This document shows, piece by piece, positions 1 through 5,693 of a stretch of DNA of 9,996 bases. This stretch comes from Candidatus Saccharibacteria bacterium UBA6575. Its GTDB lineage: Bacteria > Patescibacteriota > Saccharimonadia > Saccharimonadales > Saccharimonadaceae. The translations under genes and the position numbers were made by a program. Position 1 is the first letter of the stretch. Each line of letters begins with the position of its first letter. The DNA lies in contig DJJF01000031.1 of assembly GCA_002434005.1 (NCBI GenBank), positions 1-9,996 of the forward strand. The letters run 5' to 3'. The notes below the pieces were generated by a model, which saw only the letters and a list, made by a program, of their open reading frames with translations, was not told the DNA's origin and ran no database searches.

Positions 1-176
1 CGGATCATGCTGTTGACTATATCTTTGGTGGTAAAGATTCCAAATCAACCGTCTCAAACTTCTCAGTATCGCCCATGGGCTTCCAAAACAACGGCTCAGA
101 CAGTCACGACACAATATTTGTTGATATTACAATCGCCGCTGAGAGCACTACCACCGCAAACGGAGACGGGCTATGA
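1..176 (+). CDS. C-terminal fragment of an unknown protein (5' end outside window)
   Basis: The frame read from base 3 is open to a TGA at 174-176 and gives 57 residues ending in TTTANGDGL. I chose this frame because its stop overlaps the next gene's ATG in an ATGA junction, as expected for coupled operon genes. The competing frame, which opens at base 7, gives a proline/glutamine/threonine-rich sequence that would run into the hydrolase gene. The visible part is rich in Ser, Thr, Asn, Asp and Gly, with alternating hydrophobic stretches such as DTIFVDITIAAES. That suggests a beta-rich exported or surface protein. I recognise no family. Its position directly before a cell-wall hydrolase and two membrane proteins suggests an envelope role, which is inference only. 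Confidence 0.6.
   Translation, partial: DHAVDYIFGGKDSKSTVSNFSVSPMGFQNNGSDSHDTIFVDITIAAESTTTANGDGL
162..165 (+). promoter_or_regulatory. Shine-Dalgarno site of the peptidoglycan hydrolase gene
   Basis: GGAG lies 7 nt before the ATG at 173, inside the end of the upstream gene. It supports the start at 173. The in-frame ATG at 191 would give a more classical signal peptide start (MKQL), but it has no Shine-Dalgarno sequence in front of it. Confidence 0.55.
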
Positions 177-1516
177 GCCGAATATTTCGTATGAAACAAT
201 TAGTAATTAGCGTACTTATCAGTAGCGCGCTGGCGCTTAGCAACTCTGCTGTAACACTAGCGTTTGATCAGCAGTTCTACTCATCGAATGACATTTACTA
301 CTACGATCCCGATGCAGCCTATTGTGACAATGTAACCGAATCAACAACCGCAACTCCGAGCGTGCCAGTGAGCGACAACCTTGAAACATTACTGCGCTAC
401 TTTACGGGTAAGGGTTTTAGCCTTGCGGCGGCGGCTGGAATTGCCGGCAATATCATGCAGGAGTCTGGTTTCAACCCAGCTATCATCCAAGGTGGAGCTA
501 ATGCGACCGCATCAACTAACATAATGACTCTCAAATTCAGTAACGGCGAGCATAGAGGATTTGGTCTTGCACAGTGGACTGATGCTGGCCGCAAGCAAAA
601 CTTGGTCAATTTCGCGAAAAAGCAAGGCAAATCGATCATTAATTTGAATATGCAACTCGACTTTATGTGGCAAGAGATGAGTGCGAGCGGGTATTCGTAC
701 ATGATTACTAGACTTAACACGAACACGAACGATCCAGTCGCTGCAGCTGCCGTGTTCCATGGCCTGACACCGAATATAGAAGCAGAAGGTTCAGCTATAA
801 ACCCAAGGTTTGCCGCATCCGGAGCAAAGCTTGGGTACGAACGTTCAGGTGACTCTTCAAATGAAGTAATTCAAAATCGTGGCGGCGCATCGGCATCATT
901 CTATGCGTCGTACCAAGATACGATTACCGACGGAACGGGAGTAACGATCGCTACCGATACTGGCGACACCTCGATCGAGGCTTATAACCCCTCACTAGGT
1001 AGCTGTGACTCAGGCCAAAGCACGAACGACACTAGATCAATTGGCGTAGGGGAGGGTAATTTTACTGATAACGGCGAAGTGGCTGGCTGGGCGACTGTCC
1101 GCAAAAACTCACTCGCCGTCGACCGTATATTCGGATCAGCCTTAGAGGGCGACGGCTGGTGTGCATCTATCGTTTCGCGAACATGGCGCGGCCAGGATAT
1201 CGGGTATGGAGTAAACTACGCTCGGACACTTTGGTATGTAAACCAAGATAACGGCATTGGACACGCTGATCGATCTCCAAAGAAAGGTGCGATTCTCATC
1301 TACGACTCCAACAACCAGCCAGCAGGACACGTCGTGATCTACCTCGGTGATAATAAGGTATTAAACGACGGAAAAGTTCGCGACGCATCGTACCTCGAGG
1401 AAGGCGGTTGGGGATTACTCTACCTTGGCTGGATCGATCCCAACGACTTAGGCTGGACCACAAAAGAGGCGACTGATACATATATAAGAACAGTAATGGG
1501 GCGATTCGATGAATAA
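173..1516 (+). CDS. Secreted two-domain peptidoglycan hydrolase (phage-tail-lysozyme-like + CHAP)
   Basis: The 447-residue protein begins with a basic segment and a hydrophobic core (about residues 8-30), which reads as a signal peptide or membrane anchor. Residues 67-225 resemble the phage tail lysozyme domain: FTGKGFSLAAAAGIAGNIMQ, then E97 in QESGFNP as the likely catalytic acid, and GFGLAQWT at 129-136. Residues 228-300 form a Ser/Thr/Gly/Asp-rich linker. Residues 300-422 resemble a CHAP amidase/endopeptidase: the candidate nucleophile is C330 (DGWCASIVSR) and the candidate base is H386 (AGHVVIYLGD). The predicted action is cutting both glycan and peptide bonds of peptidoglycan outside the membrane. 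Bifunctional muramidase/peptidase proteins of this kind occur in conjugative and type IV secretion loci, so a role in piercing the cell's own or a partner's wall is plausible but not shown. The gene overlaps its upstream neighbour by 4 nt and its downstream neighbour by 8 nt. Domain calls are by eye. Confidence 0.82.
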   Translation: MSRIFRMKQLVISVLISSALALSNSAVTLAFDQQFYSSNDIYYYDPDAAYCDNVTESTTATPSVPVSDNLETLLRYFTGKGFSLAAAAGIAGNIMQESGFNPAIIQGGANATASTNIMTLKFSNGEHRGFGLAQWTDAGRKQNLVNFAKKQGKSIINLNMQLDFMWQEMSASGYSYMITRLNTNTNDPVAAAAVFHGLTPNIEAEGSAINPRFAASGAKLGYERSGDSSNEVIQNRGGASASFYASYQDTITDGTGVTIATDTGDTSIEAYNPSLGSCDSGQSTNDTRSIGVGEGNFTDNGEVAGWATVRKNSLAVDRIFGSALEGDGWCASIVSRTWRGQDIGYGVNYARTLWYVNQDNGIGHADRSPKKGAILIYDSNNQPAGHVVIYLGDNKVLNDGKVRDASYLEEGGWGLLYLGWIDPNDLGWTTKEATDTYIRTVMGRFDE

Positions 1517-1967
1517 TTCATTTTCAAGAAACTTCGTGGTTGGATCGGTATTTTTACTCGTCATCGTGGCTCCCGTGCTAGGTTTCATACTCGCGTCGGT
1601 ATTTACTTCGCAAACAGAGGAAGCCACACTTCACCCTGAACCACGCTCAAACGAACAGTTACTTACCGGCGTAGAACAAGGCCTTAAGGAATTCGATATG
1701 CAATCATCTGGTGATATGAGCCTCGTTTCGAGTAAGCGGTTTAACGACCTATGGTATCTTGTGATAATAAAGCAAAAAGACGGAGGTAACTCCGCATCGA
1801 ACGAAGAGACATCTCCAGCTATAGTCGGTGATTTCAGGAATAATCCAGATAAACTCACACTCGTTGTTCCTCCGGGTGGCAGCCTTCAGTACCCTGACAT
1901 ATCAGAAAGTATGGGAATCCCGTATGAGCTCATTACGCGGTTCAATTCCGTAAAGGAGGATAAGTAA
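1509..1967 (+). CDS. Single-pass membrane protein of unknown function
   Basis: This 152-residue protein has one strong hydrophobic segment (about residues 9-32), preceded by a short basic N-terminus. The remaining roughly 120 residues are soluble and probably face outside. The tail contains a Gly/Ser/Asn/Glu-rich patch (DGGNSASNEET) and a later segment, LTLVVPPGGSLQYPD. I recognise no family. The start lies inside the end of the hydrolase gene (8-nt overlap), with only a weak G-rich stretch (1499-1502) as a ribosome site, so translation is probably coupled. The gene ends 1 nt into the next start codon. Small bitopic proteins beside a bifunctional wall hydrolase would fit accessory subunits of a secretion or surface machine, but this is context only. 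Confidence 0.72.
   Translation: MNNSFSRNFVVGSVFLLVIVAPVLGFILASVFTSQTEEATLHPEPRSNEQLLTGVEQGLKEFDMQSSGDMSLVSSKRFNDLWYLVIIKQKDGGNSASNEETSPAIVGDFRNNPDKLTLVVPPGGSLQYPDISESMGIPYELITRFNSVKEDK
1953..1959 (+). promoter_or_regulatory. Strong Shine-Dalgarno site for the 174-aa membrane protein
   Basis: AAGGAGG is a full-length Shine-Dalgarno core and ends 7 nt before the ATG at 1967. It is among the strongest ribosome sites in the window. It shows that initiation on this gene need not depend only on re-initiation at the overlapping TAATG junction. Confidence 0.75.
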
Positions 1968-2491
1968 TGCTCTACGAATATCTCATAAAAGGAAGAGTAG
2001 TTATAGTCGCCCTATTATTCCTCTTAAGTATTGGCTTATGGTATTCGATATTTTCAGGTGTAGTCGCAACCGATCGCAACACGGGCATGCAAAGCGACAA
2101 TTTGTCAGGCGCGAGTTATAACAAGACAGCGGTAAACTCGGATCGAAGTATTAATCCACTCGCACCATACTTTGTAGGTTTCGAACATCTTAGGGAGTCT
2201 GGCATAACCAACGAAAACCAACTATATATTAAAGATCTTATAACCAATTATGTACTGTACGAGAAAGAAAAGGTGTACGCCAAGGTTAGTTATGTCGACG
2301 GCTCACTTACGGGCCCAAAGATAAATGGTCTTGATATGACGTACGTTTTTACAATTGGTATTAATGATAGTAAAGATGCTGAAGTTTCACTCGCGTCGAA
2401 TGTTGTTACGAAGAGTAAAACAATTAGTATCAAGCCGCTGAACGGTGAAAAAACCCTCAAGAAGACATTTACCGTCGCTGAGCCTAATTAG
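1967..2491 (+). CDS. Single-pass membrane protein of unknown function, last gene of the hydrolase operon
   Basis: The protein has 174 residues. A basic start (LIKGR) is followed by a hydrophobic helix at about residues 11-33. The rest, about 140 residues, is predicted to be outside the membrane. The soluble part alternates polar and hydrophobic residues (VYAKVSYVDGSL, MTYVFTIGIN, KTISIKPLNG), which suggests a small beta-rich domain. I do not recognise the family. Like the preceding protein it is bitopic and of similar size, so the two may be partners, perhaps in the same envelope complex as the hydrolase. Its ATG overlaps the previous stop by 1 nt. Its own TAG (2489-2491) overlaps the dnaN stop on the other strand, so the genes converge with no spacer. 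Confidence 0.72.
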   Translation: MLYEYLIKGRVVIVALLFLLSIGLWYSIFSGVVATDRNTGMQSDNLSGASYNKTAVNSDRSINPLAPYFVGFEHLRESGITNENQLYIKDLITNYVLYEKEKVYAKVSYVDGSLTGPKINGLDMTYVFTIGINDSKDAEVSLASNVVTKSKTISIKPLNGEKTLKKTFTVAEPN

Positions 2492-3591
2492 CTCTTGAGC
2501 GGCATAATAATATGCTTATACACTGGGTCTTTTACAGCCTCCGTAAGAACACATGGTGCGAGTTTACCCGAGAAACCAAAATTCACTTCATTCGATGTCA
2601 CCGCGTTTAGAGCGTCTATCAAGTAACGTGAGTTAAGGCTTACTGATGCCGATACGCCGGTAGAAGTGACATTTACTTCTGAGGAATTCTCGCCGACTTC
2701 GGAAGCAATAGAGTGAATTGTTAGCTTTGCAGCGTCCGTGTCGAGTGTAAGAGTGATGCCGCCGCCAGATTCACGAGCAAAGAGGCTTGCGATCTTAATA
2801 GTACGCATGAGCTCTGATCTGTTAATCGTGAACGATGAATCCGATGTGGCTGGAATTAATTGCCTGTAGTCAGGGAAGTTGCCATCTATCAATCTACTGG
2901 TTATTTCCACTTCTGCGAGCCTAAAAGTAACCTGGGTTTCATCGAACAAGATCTCGACTTCACTTGTGTCATCACGAAGTGTGCGAATAACTTCTTGCAG
3001 GGTAGTGGTTGGAATAACTGCTATTACATCGCTCGCTGTGTCGACGATGCGCCGTTCAGTTAACCTATACCCGTCAGTCGCAGCAAGATATAAATTATTT
3101 TCAAACGAGTGCCAGTATACGCCAGTGAGGATCGGACGAGTTGAATCGCTACTTGCGGCTATGACTGTCTGGGCTACAGATTGTTTGAAATCGTCCGATG
3201 CAATACTGTAACTAACAGCTTTTTTATCGTCGATAACTGGAAGTTCAGGAAATTCCTCATCATCCACTCCGTTAATAGTCGAGGATGATGTATCAGCTTT
3301 AATATGAAGCTTTGCGCCATTAGTAGTTAGCGTTATTTGACCCTTTGGTAGGTTCTGTAGAAAGTCACTCAGCAGTTTTGCAGGGACGGTGAGGGAACCG
3401 GGTTTAATGACTTTAGCACCAATCTTGTGACTCGATGCGACTTCTAGGTTTGTTGCAGCCACAAGAAGTCTCGATCCATCTGTACGAAGAAGTATGTTCG
3501 AAAGGATAGGGAGTCCTGCTTTACTGCTCGCTACTCGACTTGCGTTACTTAGTGCGAAGCTCAAGTTTTCCTGGGTTACTGTTACTTCCAT
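2488..3591 (-). CDS. dnaN: DNA polymerase III beta subunit (sliding clamp)
   Basis: DnaN forms the ring-shaped dimer that tethers the replicative polymerase to DNA and recruits other replication and repair proteins. The 367-residue length matches the family (about 365-380). The N-terminus has the typical pattern of beta clamps: SFALSNASRVASSKAGLPIL followed by SNILLRT. AATNLEVA follows, then TRPILTGVYW and YLAATDGYRL at the start of the second domain, RLIDGNFPDYRQLIP, and the family C-terminus KHIIMPLKS (compare the usual IMP motif). It lies downstream of dnaA, as in most bacteria. The ATG has an AAAGGA ribosome site (3603-3608) at a rather long 11-nt spacing. No recF or gyrB follows. Instead a gene on the opposite strand overlaps its last bases. 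Confidence 0.97.
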   Translation of the reverse strand: MEVTVTQENLSFALSNASRVASSKAGLPILSNILLRTDGSRLLVAATNLEVASSHKIGAKVIKPGSLTVPAKLLSDFLQNLPKGQITLTTNGAKLHIKADTSSSTINGVDDEEFPELPVIDDKKAVSYSIASDDFKQSVAQTVIAASSDSTRPILTGVYWHSFENNLYLAATDGYRLTERRIVDTASDVIAVIPTTTLQEVIRTLRDDTSEVEILFDETQVTFRLAEVEITSRLIDGNFPDYRQLIPATSDSSFTINRSELMRTIKIASLFARESGGGITLTLDTDAAKLTIHSIASEVGENSSEVNVTSTGVSASVSLNSRYLIDALNAVTSNEVNFGFSGKLAPCVLTEAVKDPVYKHIIMPLKS

Positions 3592-3649
3592 TATTTTAAA
3601 AATCCTTTCTTCTTCGTAGTAGTAATAGGGTCTGTGGAAATGTGGATAG
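3592..3649 (-). other. Candidate origin unwinding element: tandem DnaA boxes, GC linker, DnaA-trios, AT-rich stretch
   Basis: Reading leftward (minus strand) toward dnaN, there are two tandem same-direction DnaA boxes. CTATCCACA (3641-3649) matches 8/9 of TTATCCACA, and ATTTCCACA (3633-3641) matches 7/9. A 4-nt GC-rich linker GACC follows. Then come CTA-TTA-CTA-CTA (3617-3628), whose complement read 3'-5' is GAT-AAT-GAT-GAT. These are four consecutive perfect matches to the DnaA-trio consensus 3'-[G/A]A[T/A]-5'. An A/T-rich stretch runs from there to the dnaN start codon and includes its ribosome site. This order (boxes, GC-rich linker, trios, AT-rich DNA, between dnaA and dnaN) is that described for the Bacillus subtilis basal unwinding system. 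Assignment as the melting site is inference, but the order and orientation are specific. Confidence 0.68.
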
Positions 3650-3858
3650 TCAGTTGGTCTATAAGATAGAAAAACGATGATTTTGCCTGTGTAAAATAGT
3701 TTGGAAAACGGTCGGTAACTTTTCGGAAAACTCCCAACTTTCCACGGACAGATGCGGACGTATACGTTGCATAGGCACTGTGTGTGGAAACACTCTGACA
3801 GGTTATCCGACCGCTTATTGGCAGGTTTCCCACAGTGTATCCCCAGGCTGTTTGCAGG
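3650..3858. other. Rest of the dnaA-dnaN spacer with degenerate DnaA-box-like motifs
   Basis: This stretch is non-coding by my reading. It contains several weak matches to TTATCCACA or its complement: TGTGTAAAA (3688-3696, 7/9), TGTGGAAAC (3783-3791, 7/9) and TTTCCCACA (3826-3834, 7/9). There are also two partial sites, TTTCCACGG (3739-3747) and TTATCCGAC (3803-3811). Together with the unwinding element next to dnaN they may form one half of a bipartite origin. I see no convincing terminator after dnaA. A dnaN promoter probably lies here, but no pair of hexamers is clear enough to call. Confidence 0.4.
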
Positions 3859-5214
3859 TTAAACATATAACTTCTCTCGCAGTTCAGCGACTTGTTCACG
3901 AATAAGTACATCGAGCTTTACGGCTTTCTCGATCTTTTCGACAGAATGGATCGCGGTCGTATGGTCTTTGCGGCCAAGTTCCTGAGCAATTTTAGGGAAG
4001 CTCAAATGGAGTTCGCTTCTAAGAAGATACATTGCAATCTGACGCGGTGTAACAATATGCTTATCACGCTTCGCGCTGCAAATCTCTGCCGAGGTGAGTT
4101 GGAAGTGTTTCGCAGTGCGATCAATGATCTGTTTTGAAGTAAGGTGCTGTGGGCGAGTTCGCCTAACATTTCCAATCAACCCTTCAGCCATTGCAATATC
4201 AGCTGGTACACCGCGCATTTCGGAATACGCTAGTAGCTGATTTAGAGCGCCCTCTAGCTCGCGAATATTTGTTTTTATACTATTCGCAAGGTATTCAACG
4301 GTTGCTCGGTCTATTTCGGCAGATGAAGCGGCGGCTTTTGCTTCCAAAATTGCGCAGCGTGTTTCGAAGTCTGGCATTTGGATGTCAATCGACATACCCC
4401 ATTCAAACCTGCTTCTTAGACGTTCGGTGAGCGTCGGTATATTACGCGGCGGCTTGTCACTACTTATGATAATCTGCTTATTTGTCTGGTGCAGGGCGTT
4501 AAACGTGTGAAAGAATTCTTCCTGGGTTTTTTCTTTGCCGGCGATAAACTGCATATCGTCGACAATTAAAACGTCAACATTACGATATTTATCAGCAAAC
4601 CCCTTTTTCTTAAATCGTATACTCTCCAAGAAATCATTCACGAATGTTTCTGAACTGATATATAACACCGTTGTATCAGGGTCCCGAGTGGTAATTTCAT
4701 TACCAACCGCCTGGATTAAGTGTGTTTTACCAAGCCCAACACCTCCGTAAAGGAATAGTGGGTTATATTTTGAGCCTGGATTCTTGGCAACCGCTTGGCA
4801 TGCGCTGTACGCAAGGTCATTACTAGAACCCACAATAAAGTTCTTAAACGTATACCGCGGGTTAAGCCCGTTCGTGATAACCTTTGTTTTTATAGGCGCT
4901 ACTAATCGATCAGCTGCGCTGGTTATAGGCGCCGAACGAGTCGTCTCTCTTGAAGTACTTTGTCGTTTTTGATTTGTTTTTACAATGTAGTTGATCGACG
5001 ATGGCGTGACACCGTTTTTTTCGAGGATCGACTTAATTTGATCATTAAACTTCACTTCAAATTGGCGCTGGGCAAAAATATTCGGTACCGCAATTGTTAC
5101 GCTGTCGTTCGTGTTTTCAAGCAGCTCGGTATTTTTAAACCATGTCATAAACGTGGCATGGGAGACCGATACCTCGATCTCACCTAAAACACTTTGCCAC
5201 AATGACTGACTCAA
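3859..5214 (-). CDS. dnaA: Chromosomal replication initiator protein DnaA
   Basis: DnaA is the AAA+ ATPase that binds DnaA boxes, oligomerises and melts the origin. At 451 residues it is full length. Domain I (1-78) opens SLWQSVLGEIEVSVS, with TFMTWF at 21-26. Domain II is a short Ser/Thr/Arg-rich linker (about 80-112). Domain III has Walker A GGVGLGKT (157-164), Walker B LIVDD (216-220), sensor 1 near SSD (251-253), the arginine-finger box RLRSRFEWG (265-273) and a sensor 2 arginine in NIRELEGA (316-323). Domain IV (about 358-451) has a helix-turn-helix with the family signature ending GRKDHTTAIHS (414-424). The start codon is TTG with GGGAG 5 nt upstream. An in-frame TAG at 5224-5226 and no ATG or GTG in between make TTG the only start that keeps domain I. 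Confidence 0.97.
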   Translation of the reverse strand: MSQSLWQSVLGEIEVSVSHATFMTWFKNTELLENTNDSVTIAVPNIFAQRQFEVKFNDQIKSILEKNGVTPSSINYIVKTNQKRQSTSRETTRSAPITSAADRLVAPIKTKVITNGLNPRYTFKNFIVGSSNDLAYSACQAVAKNPGSKYNPLFLYGGVGLGKTHLIQAVGNEITTRDPDTTVLYISSETFVNDFLESIRFKKKGFADKYRNVDVLIVDDMQFIAGKEKTQEEFFHTFNALHQTNKQIIISSDKPPRNIPTLTERLRSRFEWGMSIDIQMPDFETRCAILEAKAAASSAEIDRATVEYLANSIKTNIRELEGALNQLLAYSEMRGVPADIAMAEGLIGNVRRTRPQHLTSKQIIDRTAKHFQLTSAEICSAKRDKHIVTPRQIAMYLLRSELHLSFPKIAQELGRKDHTTAIHSVEKIEKAVKLDVLIREQVAELREKLYV

Positions 5215-5219
5215 CCTAA

Positions 5220-5224
5220 CTCCC
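5220..5224 (-). promoter_or_regulatory. Shine-Dalgarno site that fixes the dnaA TTG start
   Basis: GGGAG on the minus strand lies 5 nt before the TTG at 5212-5214. The in-frame TAG immediately upstream (5224-5226) rules out a longer reading frame. Confidence 0.6.
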
Positions 5225-5259
5225 TAACCCGGTATTATCCGGCGTTGATTACTCCTTAT

Positions 5260-5288
5260 ATTGTAGCCAACAAAAAAGTTTTCCACAA
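5260..5288 (-). promoter_or_regulatory. Candidate dnaA promoter overlapping a DnaA box
   Basis: On the minus strand TTGTGG (5283-5288, 3/6 to TTGACA) is followed 17 nt later by TACAAT (5260-5265, 5/6 to TATAAT). This would give a leader of roughly 40 nt before the TTG start. The -35 hexamer overlaps the DnaA box TTTTCCACA at 5279-5287, so bound DnaA could repress its own gene, as is known for dnaA in several bacteria. The -35 match is poor, so the call is tentative. Confidence 0.38.
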
Positions 5289-5402
5289 TCTGATATTTGC
5301 TTAAGAGTGCATCGTGGGGAGTAGGGATACAGGTCACAAGTTTTCCACAGGTCGCCATTTCATCTGTTAATGTGTGGATAACTCTAGGGTAAATGTGGAC
5401 AA
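5276..5402. other. oriC DnaA-box cluster between dnaA and rpmH
   Basis: Four DnaA boxes occur within 127 bp. Two are on the plus strand as TTTTCCACA (5279-5287 and 5341-5349, 8/9), each inside the 12-nt direct repeat AAGTTTTCCACA (5276-5287, 5338-5349). Two are on the minus strand, a perfect TTATCCACA (5373-5381) and TTGTCCACA (5394-5402, 8/9). The two pairs face each other. The conserved rpmH-oriC-dnaA arrangement supports this as origin sequence. Downstream, 5415-5445 is moderately AT-rich, but I found no DnaA-trio run next to these boxes. Confidence 0.78.
5373..5381 (-). promoter_or_regulatory. Perfect-consensus DnaA box
   Basis: TTATCCACA on the minus strand is an exact match to the DnaA-box consensus and the only exact one I found in the two spacers. 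It is probably the highest-affinity anchor of the dnaA-rpmH half of the origin. Confidence 0.75.
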
Positions 5403-5450
5403 CCACATAGGTACTACACAACAATCTATTCGTATATTCAACCATACCCC

Positions 5451-5479
5451 TTGAGAAGAAGGCGAATTTAGAGTATAAT
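5451..5479 (+). promoter_or_regulatory. Strong promoter of rpmH
   Basis: TTGAGA (5451-5456, 5/6 to TTGACA), a 17-nt spacer and a perfect TATAAT (5474-5479) form a near-consensus housekeeping sigma promoter. Transcription should start at about 5485-5488, only a few bases before the rpmH ATG at 5491. The mRNA would therefore be leaderless or nearly so. A strong promoter suits a ribosomal protein gene. Confidence 0.85.
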
Positions 5480-5490
5480 CGACCACTGAT

Positions 5491-5628
5491 ATGCCAAAAC
5501 GAACTCACCAACCACATACACGTCACCGCGCTCGTACTCATGGGTTCCGTGCTCGTGTTTCGACCAAAGCTGGTCGCGCAGTGCTGAAGCGCCGCCGCGC
5601 AAAAGGGCGCGCTCGCTTAGCGGTATAA
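5491..5628 (+). CDS. rpmH: 50S ribosomal protein L34
   Basis: This 45-residue, highly basic protein begins MPKRTHQPHTRHRARTHGFR and continues with STKAGRAVLKRRRAKGRARL (residues 24-43). The family signature is easily recognised, and the length matches the usual 44-46 residues. L34 is a small component of the large ribosomal subunit that packs against 23S rRNA. The gene is divergent from dnaA across the origin and is followed by rnpA, the classic bacterial arrangement. There is no Shine-Dalgarno sequence before the ATG, and the -10 hexamer ends only 11 nt upstream, so translation probably starts on a leaderless transcript. A terminator follows 22 nt after the stop codon. Confidence 0.97.
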   Translation: MPKRTHQPHTRHRARTHGFRARVSTKAGRAVLKRRRAKGRARLAV

Positions 5629-5649
5629 CCATTTAACCGCTGATATGGT

Positions 5650-5678
5650 AAAAATCCCGCTATAAACGCGGGATTTTT
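5650..5678 (+). terminator. Intrinsic terminator after rpmH
   Basis: AAAAATCCCGC (5650-5660) pairs perfectly with GCGGGATTTTT (5668-5678) around a 7-nt loop, giving an 11-bp stem that ends in a T run. It should end most rpmH transcripts, allowing the ribosomal protein mRNA to be made in excess over rnpA. The symmetric A and T runs make it potentially bidirectional. Confidence 0.88.
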
Positions 5679-5679
5679 A

Positions 5680-5685
5680 TATACT
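5680..5685 (+). promoter_or_regulatory. Candidate -10 element of rnpA
   Basis: TATACT (5/6 to TATAAT) lies 8 nt before the rnpA ATG at 5694, directly after the terminator T run. No good -35 is found at 16-18 nt, because those positions lie inside the terminator hairpin. If used, it would produce a leaderless rnpA mRNA, which agrees with the absence of any Shine-Dalgarno sequence in front of this gene. Confidence 0.45.
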
Positions 5686-5693
5686 ACTTCTAT

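Noticed and set aside
7..210. 67-aa open frame at the left edge
   Set aside because: It would overlap the hydrolase gene by nearly 40 nt. Another frame ends in an ATGA junction with the hydrolase gene and has more protein-like composition.
3591..3911. 106-aa open frame on the minus strand between dnaA and dnaN
   Set aside because: It overlaps the dnaA 3' end in another frame, has no recognisable domain or ribosome site, and covers the DnaA boxes and trio repeats. It is best explained as non-coding origin DNA.
5229..5242. Near-palindrome CCGG-(TATTAT)-CCGG upstream of dnaA as an operator
   Set aside because: The arms are only the self-complementary tetramer CCGG. The match is too short to support a regulator site.
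5341..5402. A second DnaA-trio run next to the strong boxes upstream of dnaA
   Set aside because: I read the DNA following each box in its own direction and found no consecutive [C/T]T[A/T] triplets comparable to those near dnaN.
5224..5541. 105-aa minus-strand open frame across the dnaA-rpmH spacer
   Set aside because: It covers all four DnaA boxes and the rpmH promoter and runs antisense into rpmH. No family features are visible.
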